Below are positions 9,792-20,431 of a DNA stretch of 64,000 nucleotides, one piece after another. A program made the translations under genes and the position numbers. Position 1 is the first letter of the stretch. Each line of letters opens with the position of its first letter. The notes beneath the pieces are model-generated. The model did no database searches. It was not told the origin of the DNA and saw only the letters and a list, made by a program, of their open reading frames with translations. The stretch comes from Streptomyces thinghirensis (lineage in GTDB: Bacteria; Actinomycetota; Actinomycetia; Streptomycetales; Streptomycetaceae), in contig JAKFGP010000025.1 in assembly GCA_021502835.1 (NCBI GenBank), positions 124,001 through 188,000 of the forward strand, written 5' to 3'.

Positions 9792-11608
9792 CTACATCCC
9801 GCGCAACGGGTTCATACCGCCGGCCGGCACCCGTCGGGTTCCGCGCGACACGGCCTGGCCCCCCTCGACCAGCGGGCCTCGCCGACCGTCACGACCGTGC
9901 CGCGGCGCGCAACCTGTACCGTCGGCGAGAACCCCAGTGACGCTCGGCCAGCATGCGCGCGGGAAGAACGACCCGGGAAGCTGTCGTTGTGCCAGTTCGG
10001 CGCGCGTCGATCACCTAGTCGAGCCGCCGCGCACCGGGCGCGCGGCCTTGACCGCCAGCAGGAAGTGCGGCTACCCACTGGTCCTGCTGATTGCCGCCAG
10101 CGACGTCCCGAACGCCTTGACGGGCTGCCCATGCCACAGGGCGATGGAGGGCGTGAGCGTGGTGCGCGGCCGGCGGCCTTCAGGGTGAGCGAGTTGGGCG
10201 GGCCCCTCCTCCAGCCCGGGTCATCTGGAGCCGGGTGCCAGGCAGGAAGCCCAGCTCGAGCACGACGGGGTTGGACTGGGCTTAGCCGCACTGGGCCGTA
10301 GCCGAGACCATGTTGCCCCAGCCGGTCCACGATGTCGGTGGTGGCGAGGTGTCGCGCTGGGTGCCCCCGTCGGCGGTGACGTCCAGGTTCACCCGGCACC
10401 GGTGACGTCGGGCTCTTGGCGACCGTTCGGCTCACCGACCCCAGGGCGTCGAAGCCCGCCCTCCACGGCCGCCCCGCGCGCGTGGGCGCCGAGCGCGCGG
10501 GGCGCGTCCGCCCGGGCTGCCGGGCCGCAGCTCGAAGGAGGCCTTGTCGCCGACAGGCGCCCGACGTGCCGCGTTGTACTCCGGCGACAGCAGGTCGTCG
10601 AGCGGCGCCCCGGCCGCTGCCGTCCGCGTCCCGTACCATGCCTCCCGGTCGGCGATGGCGACTTGCAGCCCTCGACCAGCAGGTGGACGTGGTCGGTGGA
10701 GATTGCCGTAGCGGGGCAGCTCGGGCGGGAGCAGCGCGAGGTTGCTGGAGCAAGGACGGGGCCCCTGGCTCCAGGGGGGCCGCCTTGCCACGGTCCAGCC
10801 GTTCCAGTCGTACGTCGCGGGAGCCTCGCGGGACGCGGACCAGCCGGCGGCGAGGTCGGCGGCGGTGGGGAGTGCCGGTGTGGCGCTCGCCGCTGGTGTG
10901 TCCGGGGTGGGCCGCCCGGACCATCGTACGAGGGCCTCGGCGACAGAACCCGGTGCGCCAGACCTCCGCGCCGCGTCGATCTGCGCCTCGGTCCCCGCAC
11001 CGGCGGCCTCTGCGAGCAGCCGCTTCCAGGTGGCGGCGAGGGCGAGGTTGCGGAACAGCTCGCCGGGGCGCGGCGGGTGTCCGTCCGGCAGGTAGACCTC
11101 GGCCGAGGACGTCCACTCGGTCTCGAACAGCTCCCGCACGGTCTCGACGGTCTCCGTGAAGCGCTCCACGGGCGCGTGTCCGTGCTCGGCGTAGCCGATG
11201 GCGTACTTCAGCACGTCGGCCAGCGGTTTGGTGCCGTGGTCGCGCAGCGGGAGCAGCCAGGCGTCGAAAGGCACCGGGCACGGCGGCGGCGAGGTGGTCG
11301 GTGCCGGGGACGGGGTCCAAGCCGAGGCCTTGTAATGCGCGACCGTCGCTCCGGCCGGTGCCACTCCTGTCCGCACAGCACCCACACCTCGCCGCCCGCC
11401 GGCGCAGAGCAGGATCGGCACCTCCAGCGGGCCCGTTGAGGTGCAGCTCGACGACGTGCAGCACGAAGGCACCGGGCGACGGCGGCGTCGTAGGCGTTGC
11501 CCCGTCCTCCAGCACCGCCATGGCCGACTGCGAGGCCAGCCGGTGGGTGGACGACACCATGCCGAAGGTTCCTTGGAGCGTGGGCCGGGTGGTGAAGATG
11601 CCTCTCAC
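9792..11608 (-). CDS. Gamma-glutamyltransferase family protein (cytosolic type)
   Basis: ATG 11608 begins MRGIFTTRPTLQGTFGMVSS followed by THRLASQSAMAVLEDG, the start of GGT-like N-terminal-nucleophile hydrolases. The body shows GLDPVPGTDHLAAAVPGAFD, PLADVLKYAIGYAEHGHAPV and FRNLALAATWKRLLAEAAG. The C-terminal half (DTCHLDVTADGG, WLEEGLPNSLTL, LTPSIALWDGQPVMAFGTSG, NQQDQW) carries the GGT small-subunit signature. The DTCHLDV segment should hold the catalytic Thr position, but a frame break at 10385 leaves it unresolved. No signal peptide. About 600 aa. This one is distinct from the secreted GGT at 39.4 kb. At least eight frame breaks. Confidence 0.75.
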
Positions 11609-12134
11609 CTCGCTGTGTCCGCGTGCCGGAAAGGGAGGGACCGGTCGTCAGCGCGCGAGACGGGTCCCGGGGAGTCCGGGGGGTTGCGCCGGAGCCTCCC
11701 GCGCCATCCAGCTCCCCCGGCGCAGACTATCGCCCGCCACAGGATGAGTCTTTTAAGCATCCGTCAGGCCGGCTGAACCCGATGCGTTGGAGCGTTGGCG
11801 GCCCGCGAGCGCGCTACCACTCGGAGGGCATCTCCTGCTGCTTCGCTCGGAAGACCTGATGGCGGGCCGCGCCTGCGCCCGTCTCGATCACCGCCGCCGA
11901 CGACGAGGGCGGCGGCGGCGGAGTCCCCGCCGCCGGCCACTACGCACAGGACATCGAGGGACGTCCTCGGCGCCGAGATGAGCGCCAGCACGCTGATGGG
12001 CCTCTTCGCCCGCAACCCCGGCCCTCGTCCGCACACCGCCCTGACCCATGCTGCCGCCGGCATGGCGCCTACCGACTCGACGCCTACCATCACCGGCCGC
12101 ACCAGCGTGGCCGGGATCATGGCGCCCACGCCCC
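11609..12134. other. Unassigned stretch
   Basis: Open frames exist on both strands (for example minus-strand 11764-12129), but none gives a recognisable protein, and compositions are arginine/proline-rich as in shadow frames. It may contain the decayed 3' end of the siderophore operon or a small gene I cannot recognise. Confidence 0.3.
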
Positions 12135-12831
12135 CTAGTACGCGGCGCCGCCCGTCCTGAGCCCACCCGGCTCCCCTTCGGACGCCCGCGGGAACGCTCT
12201 CCGCGAACCCGTCCGTCCCTGGACGCGCTCCCCCTTCGGGGGGAGACCCGCCCCGGCAGCGAGCAGCGAACGCGGGCGAGGTTCCGCTGGCGCCGAAGGA
12301 GGACGTCGAAGCGGTCGCACCAGATGCTCACGCTGGTGTACTGGGACAGGTCGACGTCATCGGGTACGACGTAGTTCTGGCTGCCCTTGTTGCCGCTTGG
12401 GCTTGCCGGGGCTGGCGTACTACCGTCTTCGAGGTGCCAGCCGCGCCAGGCCCTCCTCACCGGCGCGTCGGTCGGCGACCTTCCAGGTCCGGGCCGTTGC
12501 TGGTGTCCAGGTTCTCCGGCCGTACGACATGGGAGCCGTCGGCGGGCCGCACCCGGCCGACCGTGCCGGAGGTGCTGTGCTCGTGGCTGATCAGCCGCTC
12601 GCCGCCCGCCGAGTGTCAGGGCCCGCGGCCACGCTCGGCGACAGGGCCGGGCCGGTGGCGGAGGCGGCAGGAAGGGGAGGACGACGCCGGTCGCACGACG
12701 CCGGCCAGCGCCTCGTCCTGATCTCGTCTGCCAGCTTCCACGGCTGGAACCGGTAGCCCAGGCCCGCCCCGGCGACGACCACCGCCAGCACCGCGACGAT
12801 AGCCGCCTGCCGGTCTCCTCAGCCCGCGCAT
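12135..12831 (-). CDS. DM13-domain (predicted electron-transfer) membrane protein
   Basis: ATG 12831 gives MRGLRR and a transmembrane or signal segment read as VLAVVVAGAGLGYRFQPWKL. Then GERLISHEHSTSGTVGRV, ADGSHVVRLENLDTSNGPDL, QNYVVPDDVDLSQYTSVSIW and CDRFDV appear in successive frames. HExSGxV, LDTSNGPDL and SVSIWCDRFDVSF are hallmarks of the DM13 domain, which carries an invariant Cys (here in IWCDRF) and is predicted to act in extracytoplasmic electron transfer. It starts 28 bp after the MFS gene on the same strand, so it is probably the last gene of the siderophore operon. The 3' end is uncertain: the domain ends near 12270 and the nearest in-frame stop is about 12135. Confidence 0.65.
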
Positions 12832-12859
12832 TGTCCCGCCCGCCTTCGATAATCCTCCG

Positions 12860-14206
12860 TCAACACCCCGACAACGCGGCCGGTGGCGCACGCAGGGCGA
12901 AGAACAGCGGATCTTGCGCCGCGTCGCCCACGACCAGGCCAGGTCCAGGGCCACCGCGGCAGCACGGCGGCGTGCGGCGTCCTCGTCAGTTCGGGCGTCG
13001 CCGCTGAGCAGCTTGGGCGGCGCAGGTTGAGCAGGCCGCGGCGACGCAGGCGCGGAATCCGCCGGTCCAGATCGCCGGGCAGGCGCCGGTCCAGCCGGCC
13101 ATCGCTCCGGCGCGGACCTGGCCGAGTTGCGGGCCGATGCTGTAGGACAGCACCTCGATGCCGGCGAGCGCGCAGCAGTCGAGGCTGGTCTGGTTCCAGA
13201 TGGTCGAGCGCCCCAGCCGCTCAGCATGTTGCTCCGCCAGTACAGGCACCCCAGCACCAGCCAGACCGCGACCTCCAGCCGGCCGCCGCCGCGGCAGGCC
13301 CCAGCCGGCGGCGCCGAGCACCACCAGCCGGCCGTGCCGCTGCGTTCTGGACGCAGCCACCCGGTCAGGCTGACTGGCGACCCGACGGCGCCGCCGAGTA
13401 CATCAGCCCAGCGACCAGTCGGCGTCGAGTTCGTCGGCGAGGAAGGGGAAGACGGTGTTCGGGAGGCGAAGAACATCGCCGCCAGGTCGATCGCGTAGGT
13501 GCCTAGTGCAGTACCGGCCTCGGCCAGGCGTACCGGGCCCTTCGGCGATGCCGCGCAATGACGGCTTGGCCGCGTGCTCGAGCCGGGCGGCACGGACGAG
13601 AGCCGACGGCACATCAAAGTTGATCACAGACAGAAGCAGACCACCGTGGTGGCGTACACGCGGACGTTGCCGGCGTAGGCGACGACGAAGGCCGGCCAGC
13701 GCGGGGCCGGCGATGGCGCCGGCCTGCCAGCGCAGGGCTTGTTAGCGCCGTTGGCGGCGAGCTGGTCGTGCGGGGCCGATGCGGGCCAGTAGGGAGTCGA
13801 GCGCGGGTCGTTGAGCCCGGCGAGTGCCGCCACCCCGGCCGCCACCACGTACAGCGGCCAGAGCAACGGCGTCGGGTGCAGCAGCGCGTTCACGAGCAGG
13901 ACGGCCGCCAGCAAGCCCCAGTCCCGCCTCGGTCAGCACGATGACCTTGCGTGCGGGTCCACCGCGTCCGCGAGGGCACCGCCGGCCAGTCGAAGACCAC
14001 CAGCCCGGGACGAGTTCGACGGCGCCCATCACGCCGACCCGCGAGCGGGGAGCCGGTCAGGGTCCTTGATCTGGAGCGGCAGGTGATCAGCGCCATCACG
14101 CTGCCGAGGTAGGTGACCAGGCCCTGCGTCCACAGCAGGCGGAAGTCGCGGGAGGAGCGCCAGGGCGCGAGGTCGGGCAGCAGCGCCGCGAGCCAGGGTC
14201 GGCCAT
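12860..14206 (-). CDS. MFS exporter, EntS (siderophore exporter) family
   Basis: Twelve-helix transporter reconstructed from fragments: FRLLWTQGLVTYLGSVMALI, TLPLQIKDLTGSPLAVGVMG (the TxSPxxxG motif of the EntS/MFS_3 group), RRKVIVLTEAGLGL, LYVVAAGVAALAGLQRPALD, IDLAAMFFASPNTVFPFLAD, GLMYSAGAVGSLL, RHGRLVVLGAAGWGLAAAA, GLGRSTIWNQTIPDRLRGRL, AGIEVLSYSIGPQLGQVRAG and GDAAQDPLFFALRAPPAALS before TGA 12860. About 430 aa. EntS-family proteins export catecholate siderophores; here it follows the FepC-like ATPase by about 20 bp in the same orientation. The start at ATG 14206 is tentative. Around ten frame breaks. Confidence 0.8.
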
Positions 14207-14225
14207 CGCTCCGGACTTCCGGGTG

Positions 14226-15127
14226 CTATTGCGGGAGGCGTCCGACGGCGGTGTTGGGCCTCGGTGCCGGTGCAGGGAGGCGTCCGACGCGGTAGTCGGA
14301 GGGTCTCCGCGTCGTCCGTCGTGTGGTGGCAGGCCATCGGCAGGATGAGGGCGCTTGCCGGAGACCGGTCCTCGATGCCGCGGCTCCATTCCCGTACAGG
14401 GCCCGGACCCGTGGCCTCGGTCATCATGTCCTCGGTCGTCCCGGCGGCGTGCAGCTGTCCGGACGCCAGGGCGATGAGCCGGTCCGCGTAGCGGGCGGCC
14501 AGGTTGAGTCGCCACGTTTTCATGACGATCGTGGTGCCGCGTTCCGGTTCAGGTCCGGTCAGCAGGTCGAGGACCTCGATCCGTGGCTGATGTCGAGGAA
14601 CGTGGTGGGCTCGTCGAGCAGCAAGGCGGGTAGGTCTGCTGGGCCAGCACCAGCATCTGCTGATCCACACGCCGCTGGCGCTGGCCCCGGAGAGTTCGTC
14701 GACCGATCGGTCATCAGGTCGGTCGTCCGGGTCGCCTCCAGCGCGGCGGCCACCGCCGCGGTCGTCCTTCGCCGTCCAGCGGGAGAAGGCACGCTGGTTG
14801 GGGATGGCGGCCCCAGGCCGACCAGGTCAACACCGTGATGCCGTCGGGGGTGACCGGTGACTGGGTGAACTAGGCTGCAGGGTGCGGGCCAGTTCCTTGG
14901 CGGGGGTGCGGTGGACCTCCCTGCCGTCCAGGACGACGCGGCCGGTGCGCGGGACGAGCAGCCGGGACATGGCGCGCAACAGCGTCGACTTGCCACAGGC
15001 GTTGGCGCCGACGATCACCGTGATCCGCCTGCCGGCCGCCAGGGTCGAGGTCCAGGCCCTCGATGACGGCGCGGTCGCCGTAGCCGAGCGTAGAGCCCTC
15101 GGTGGCGAGGGTGTGGGACGCGGTCAC
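14226..15127 (-). CDS. Ferric-siderophore ABC transporter ATPase (FepC-like)
   Basis: Energises siderophore import. GTG 15127 overlaps the FepG-like stop (15124-15126). Opens MTASHTLATEGLTLGYGDRA, Walker A IVGANACGKSTLLRAMSRL (GxNxCGKST is typical of the FecE/FepC group), GRVVLDGREVHRTPAKELAR, a signature region near 14690 (ELSGGQRQRxWI-like, frame-broken), Walker B LLLDEPTTFLDISH, IEVLDLLTGPEPERGTTIVM and the C-terminal RYADRLIALASGQLHAAGTT. About 300 aa. The coding end near 14226 is inferred from a TAG in one frame. Strongly linked to the two permeases upstream. Confidence 0.85.
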
Positions 15128-16211
15128 AGTGCAGCCTCTCGGCCCCGGTTGGGATGCGGATGATCAGGTAGACGAGGATGGGGCGCCTGGAACGCCGGTG
15201 ACGATACCCACGGGGTAGCGGGTGTCGAAGGCGTACTGGCCGGTGAAGTCGGCGACCAGGACGAGCAGGGCGCCGACCAGGCCGGCCGGCACCAGCAGGA
15301 GGCCGCCGGTTCCCGTCAGCCGGGCGGCGATCGGCCCGGAGAGGAACGCGGACGAACGCGATCGGTCCGGCGGCCTGTCGTCGCGAACGCGATCAGCCCA
15401 TTTCCGGCCGCGACGATCACCGTGACGCAGGTCGTTCGACGACGCGGGTACTCGCGGCCGCGGGCCTGATCTCGTCACCAGGCTCCAGCGCCGCTCAGGC
15501 GATCACCGGCGCGGGACAGCGTACCGGGCCGCACACAGTACTGCCCGACGACGGCGGGAAGGGTCTCTTCCCCAGCGTGGTGCCGTTGAGGTTGCCGAGT
15601 GAGCCAGCGCATCGCCTCCTGGAGGTCCCATTCACCGGCCCTGCGACAGGACGTAGAGGCCGACGCTGTCGGCGAGCAGCGCGGCGACGCCGATGCCGAT
15701 GAGGATGAGCCGGGTGCCGGCGACCCCGTCGCGGAACGCCGAGGTGTAGATGAAGCAGGGCCACGCCGAGGGCGGCGGCGGCGATGCCATGACCGACACC
15801 TCGGTCCGCCCAGCGAGAAGGTCACGATGGCGATGGCTGCCGCCGCGCCCGCTCCCGCGCTGATGCCGTGCAATGATGATTGGGCCCGCTGGCGAGCGGG
15901 TTGCGGAGCATCGTCGAAGATGACGCCGAAAGCGGCTGAAGCTGAACCCGGCGGTCAGCGCGAGGACCGCCCGGGCAGCCGCAACGCCGTGTCGACGCAG
16001 TGAAGGAGGCGCCGGCACCCGCTCACCCATGACCACGCGCAGCACGTCGCCGGCCGGGTAGAAGGTGTGGCCGGCCATGAGGGTCGTGACGAACGCGGCG
16101 ACGACGAGGAGCAGCAGCGTCAGGACAGAGCCTGCGGCCGGTCGCGTCGCGGACCCAGCGCCCGGGAGACGGCCGCCGTCGTGGACGGGCGCGACGGCTG
16201 GGGCGCTCAGG
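15124..16211 (-). CDS. Ferric-siderophore ABC permease (FecCD family, FepG-like)
   Basis: Membrane subunit. Fragments in order: GSVLTLLLLVVAAFVTTLMA, GHTFYPAGDVLRVVMGERVP, LRLPRAVLALTAGFSFGLSG, RNPLASPDIIGISAGAGAAA (the FecCD GxxxNPLAxPDxxGxxxGA motif), RLILIGIGVAALLADSVGLY, EAMRWLTGNLNGTTW, GPIAARLTGTGGLLLVPAGL and RYPVGIVTG ending LVYLIIR. About 360 aa, usual for BtuC/FecCD proteins. Its stop overlaps the FepC GTG in a GTGA arrangement, and its start is tightly coupled to the FepD stop (16207). No clear ATG or GTG at the 5' end; an indel may hide it. Six or more frame breaks. Confidence 0.85.
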
Positions 16212-17248
16212 CCGACCTTCTGCCGGCGGACGATGTGGATAGAAGAAGGGCGCCGATGATCGCCGTCGGGATGCCCGCGTCGACGCTCGACTGCCGCCGG
16301 CCCACGATCTATGTCCGCGCGGCCGCCAGCGGTCGCGCGCGCCGGGGAGTGGCAGCGGGCCGGCGGTGGTCGGCGCACACCCTCCACCCCGGCAGCGCGC
16401 GGGACGACGGACCGACGGAGAGCCGCATCGGTCCGGCGACGGGTGGACGCGCCGCACAGCACGACCGCGCCGAGCGCCGCGCCGGCCCGGACGAGGGCGA
16501 CCCGCTCACCGAGCCCGGCGGGCCATGTCGCCCATGTGCCAGCGAGCCGGCGAGGAACGGGCGCGGCGGCCAGGCGATCACGAACCCGCCCACGAGGAAA
16601 CCGGCGACCGCGCTGGCCGCGCTGGTCGTGGGGGCGCCTCCGACGCCGCCGATCTCGCCGCCGCCGAGTGTCGCAGACGTGCCCGTTGCGGGGCAGCTAC
16701 GACGGCGCTTGACCAGCGAAGGCGAGCGCGGCCGAGATGGCGGCGCCGGCGAGGCCAGCTTCAGCGGGGTGGGGCCGCGCAGCGGCCCAGCGAGCCGACG
16801 GAGTACACGAAGGCGGCGGTCAGCGCCGCCCCCGAGCATCGCCGTCGAGATGTAGCCGGACGCCGACGCCGAGGCCGAAGTGGGCGATGCCGGTGACCAC
16901 GGCCAGGGGGCGCCCATGTTCACGCCGAGGATGCCGGGGTCGGCCAGCGGGTTGCGGGTGACGCCCTGCATGACCGCGCCGGAGAGTCCGAGGGCGGCGC
17001 CCACGACGATGGCGAGGAGGGTACGGGGTATTCGTTTGGCGACCGCCGCCTCCTCGAAGTGGCCTCCGCCCCGCCGAGCGCCGCCCCACGTCGGACCAGG
17101 CGACGGCGCGGGAGCCGAAGGCGAGGGAGGCCGCCGACATGACGGCGATCAGGACCGCGGCGAGGACGAGGAACCACAGGACGCGGACGCGCGCCGGACG
17201 CCGTACCAGGACGGCGTCCGGCGCGACCAGGGTGTCGGTGACGCTCAC
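16207..17248 (-). CDS. Ferric-siderophore ABC permease (FecCD family, FepD-like)
   Basis: Partner permease. GTG 17248 opens [20 protein letters not shown] and [20 protein letters not shown] (first helix). [20 protein letters not shown] and [12 protein letters not shown] form the FecCD signature with NPLADPGxLG. Then [27 protein letters not shown] and the C-terminal FIHIVRRQK. About 345 aa. Its start overlaps the binding-protein stop (17245-17247) as GTGA, indicating translational coupling. Frame breaks are frequent between 16250 and 16900. Confidence 0.85.
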
Positions 17249-18285
17249 TTGACCTTGTCCGCGGCCTTGGCGAGGGCAGCCAGGTAGTCGTTCAGGACGT
17301 ACGGGATCGACAGCGGGGTGGGGTTGGCGGCGGTGGCCAGCGGGGTGCTGTCGGGCAGCAGGTAGATGGAACCCCGCTTGACCGCGGCCAGCTTCGAGGT
17401 GAGCGGGTCGGCCTTGAGCGCCTTGAGCAGTTCGCCCGTGGAGTCTCCGTAGCCGGTGATGATGTCGACGTCGTTGAAGTCGTCGATGCGCTCGGCGCTC
17501 TTGGTGAGGACGAACTTCTTCGTGGACTCGGACGGCTCGGAGACGCTCGCGGGGATCTTCATGCCGAGGTCGGTGAAGAACTACATACGCGGTGTCGTGG
17601 GTCGTGTAGAAGCCGACCTGGCTGACGTCCTTGGAGGACACGTGCGTCATGAACATCGCCGACTTGCCCTGAGCCGGGGGTACTTGGCGACCGTCTCGCC
17701 GATCCGCTCCTCCAGGTCGCCGATCAGCTTGTCGCCCTCGTCGGCGAGTCCGATGGCCTTGTTGTTCATGCGGATGATGTCGCGCCAGGGGTCGCCCAGG
17801 CGGCCTCGGGGTGAGGCCACGACGGGGGCGATCCGGCTGAGGGTCTCGTAGTCCTGCTCGGTCAGTCCGGAGTACGCGGCGAGGATGACGTCGGGCCTGG
17901 TGTCGGCGACGGCCTCGAAGTCGATGCCGTCGGTCTCGTCAGAACAGGACCGGCGTCTTGGCGTCGAGTTCCTTGAGCCGCTTCTCGGTCCAGGGCAGGA
18001 CGCCGTCCCCGTCGTCGTCGCCGAAGGTGGCCTTGGCCATGCCGACGGGGACGACGCCGAGAGCGAGCGGCACTTCCTCGTTGGCCCAGTTCACGGTGGC
18101 GACGCGCTTGGGCTCGGAGCCGATGACGGTGGTCCCGAGCGCGTGCTTCACCGTCACGGGGAAGCCGGAGCCGTCGGCGCCGGCGGCGCCGCTGTCATCC
18201 TGGTCACCGTCCTGCCGCCGCAGGCGGTGAGGCCGAACAGGAGGGCCGCCGCGAGGGCGAGCACACGAAGGCGTGGAGTTCTCAT
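17245..18285 (-). CDS. Iron-siderophore-binding lipoprotein (FepB-like)
   Basis: Captures ferric siderophore at the membrane. ATG 18285 opens MRTPRLRVLALAAALLFGLT followed by the lipobox Cys (LTAC-GG). Next: FPVTVKHALGTTVIGSEPKR, VATVNWANEEVPLALGVVPV, GMAKATFGDDDGDGVLPWTE, DFEAVADTRPDVILAAYSGL, TEQDYETLSRIAPVVA, FYTTHDTAYV and, in a final clean frame, AERIDDFNDVDIITGYGDST to [11 protein letters not shown] at TGA 17245. This is the class III periplasmic binding-protein pattern (RVATLNWxxxE, KPDVILAxYxGL). About 345 aa. The iron box at 18385-18403 lies 100 bp upstream, so expression should be iron-repressed. Confidence 0.9.
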
Positions 18286-18384
18286 CGACCCGTGGTGTCA
18301 CTTTCGGTCGGCGGTGCCGGGGCCCATGCTCCGGCACGCGGACTCGGCGGCCGGGAAGCAGGGCACAGCACACGCGCCAGCTAG

Positions 18385-18403
18385 TTAGGTAAGGCTTACC
18401 TGC
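18385..18403 (-). promoter_or_regulatory. Iron box (DmdR1/IdeR-type operator)
   Basis: TTAGGTAAGGCTTACCTGC. The core AGGTAAGGCTTACCT is a perfect 15-bp palindrome, and the site matches the actinobacterial 19-bp iron-box consensus TTAGGTTAGGCTAACCTAA at 15 positions. It lies between the end of the AraC gene and the FepB start, 100 bp upstream of the latter, as expected for Fe-dependent repression of the operon by a DtxR-family regulator. Confidence 0.85.
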
Positions 18404-18483
18404 ACAGGTTATGGAGTCGGCGCGCGCGCATCAATCGAGCCTTTTGGACAGGCCTTGTAGCGATCGGGACATCCTCGGATCCG

Positions 18484-19250
18484 TCAGCGAGTCCGGAAGC
18501 TGCCCGGAGTGGTCCCGGTGGTCCGCCGGAAGGCCGCCCCGAAGGCGCTCGCCGAGCGGTAGCCGACCGCGTCGGCCACCACGTCGACCTCGAATCCGCG
18601 GAGAGGAGCTGCACGGCGTGCTGGGCCCGTACCGCGGCGACCCAACGGGCGAAACTCGTGCCCGTCTCGGTCCGGAACGCCCGGGTCAGGGTGCGGACGC
18701 TGCACCCGAGGGAGGACGCCCAGCCGGCCAGCGTCCGCTGGTGGGCGGGATCGGCCCGTACCGCGTCCACGATCGGCCGCAGCAACGGGGACGTGGGCAG
18801 CTGCACCAACAGCGCCCGGGGCGACGGCCGCAGGACGTCGAGGACCATCGTCTCGGTCACGGCCCGGGAACACGACGTCAGGTCCTCCTCCTCCAGCCGC
18901 TCCAGGAGGAGCCGGAGCAGCGGGGTGATGTCCACGGCGACCGGTACGTCGGGCAGCGCCGACACCGTGCCGTGCCGGAAGAAGTGGGCCCGGTACGAGG
19001 TGCCCGCGACCGGAGGCGGAATGCAGTTGCCCCGCCGGCATCCACAGTCCCAGCGTCGGCGTGACGCACCACACCCGGGAGCCCACCACGACCGTGGACG
19101 CGCCGTGCCCGTTCCAGAGGAGTTCGTGCCACGGGTGCGAGTGCTCGTTCCAGGCCGTGTCGTCGGCGACGACCTCCTCGTACCCCTTGATCACGAAGGG
19201 CACGTCCACCTCGCCGGCGGCGGCGTCGGCAGCTCCCTGGTGACCCGCAT
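18484..19250 (-). CDS. AraC-family transcriptional regulator
   Basis: One frame gives a cupin-like N-terminal sensor (VPFVIKGYEEVVADDTAWNE, HSHPWHELLWNGHGASTVVV, VTPTLGLWMPAGQLHSAS); the H-x-H-x-x-H residues suggest ligand or metal sensing. The middle reads MVLDVLRPSPRALLVQLPTS, and the C-terminal HTH_18 reads LAGWASSLGCSVRTLTRAFR, TETGTSFARWVAAVRAQHAV, VDVVADAVGYRSASAFGAAF and RRTTGTTPGSFRTR at the stop 18484. About 255 aa. AraC regulators beside siderophore uptake operons usually activate them in response to the siderophore. Start ATG 19250 needs one frame change; GTG 19209 is the alternative. Confidence 0.85.
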
Positions 19251-19363
19251 GCGGTCAGGCTAACCGGCACCGGCCGCCCGCCCCGTACGCGGGTGGGGCG
19301 GCCCCGGGAACACCGTGATCGGCTCCGCTGTTGCCCCTCATGTGCGGAAACGGAGGCGGATCG

Positions 19364-20431
19364 GTGCACGGTGAATACAAGATCCCCGGCGGCAAGCTGG
19401 TCGTCGTGGACGTGGAGGCCGACGGCGGTGTGCTGCGGCGGGTGCGCGTGGCGGGCGACTTCTTCCTGGAACCGGACGAGGCGCTGGACGCCGTGAACCG
19501 CGCGCTGGAGGGCGCCCCGCGGACACCGACGCCGCCGGCCTCGCCGCGCGGATCGACGCGGCGCTGCCCGAGGGCACCGTGATGTACGGGCTGACCTCGG
19601 AGGGCGTCGGCATCGCCGTGCGCCGGGCCCCTGGCGCACGCCACGGACTGGACGGACTACGACTGGCGCTGATCCACGAGGGCCCCCAGGCCCGGCGCTG
19701 CACATGGCCCTTGACGAGGTGCTGACCGCCGAGGTCGCCGCCCAGGCCGGCGTCCGCCGACACTGCGGGTGTGGGAGTGGGGCGCCCCCTGCGGTGATCA
19801 TCGGCAGCTTCCAGTCGCTGCGCAACGAGGTGGACGCCGAGGGCGCCGCCCGCCACGGCATCGAGGTGGTGCGCCGGATCTCCGGCGGCGGTGCCATGTT
19901 CGTGGAGCCCGGCAACACCATCACCTACTCGCTGTCCGTGCCGGGAGGGCCTGGTGCAGGGGCTCTCCTTCCAGGACAGCTACGCCTACCTCGACGACTG
20001 GGTGCTCGGCGCGCTCGGCGAGTTGGGGATCCGCGCCTGGTACCAGCCGCTGAACGACATCGCCACCGACCAGGGCAAGATCGCGGGAGCCGCCCAGAAG
20101 CGCGTCGTGGGGCCGGGCGGTGGTCCCGGCGCCGTGCTGCACCATGTACTATGTTGACGACATCGACGCCGACAAGATGCTGGAAGTGCTGCGCATCGGG
20201 CGGGAGAAGATGTCCGACAAGGGCATCAAGAGCGCGAAGAAGCGGGGTGGACCCGCTGCGCCGGCAGACCGGGCTGGCGCGGGGAGGCCGTCATCGAGCG
20301 GATGATCGAGTCGTTCGCCGGCCGGTACGGGCTCGCCCGGGGGAAGGTGACCGACGAGGAGCTGGCCCGGGCGCGGGAGCTGGCCGACACCAAGTTCGGC
20401 TCCGACGGGTGGACGGCGCGCGTCCCCCTAA
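19364..20431 (+). CDS. lplA: Lipoate-protein ligase A family protein
   Basis: Attaches lipoate (or octanoate) to lipoyl domains of 2-oxoacid dehydrogenases or GcvH. GTG 19364 after GGAGG gives VHGEYKIPGGKLVVVDVEAD, the small accessory domain (LEPDEALDAVNRALEGAP), which in this family precedes the catalytic domain. The catalytic domain has MALDEVLTAEVAAQ, IIGSFQSLRNEVDAEGAARH, RRISGGGAMFVEPGNTITYS and DQGKIAGAAQKR. The RRxSGGGxMF lipoyl-AMP loop and the Lys of GKIAGxAQ are the key residues. Later: DDIDADKMLEVLRIGREKMS and MIESFAGRYGLARGKVTDEE. About 355 aa. The stop at 20429-20431 overlaps the converging response-regulator stop by a few bases. Five frame breaks. Confidence 0.85.

Noticed and set aside
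11764..12129. 121-aa ORFs on both strands downstream of DM13
   Set aside because: Neither has a ribosome site or recognisable motif; probably shadow or decayed sequence.
14233..14289. 15-bp direct repeat GGGAGGCGTCCGACG, 42 bp apart
   Set aside because: Two short copies in the frame-broken FepC/MFS junction with no array or symmetry; likely coincidence or assembly stutter.
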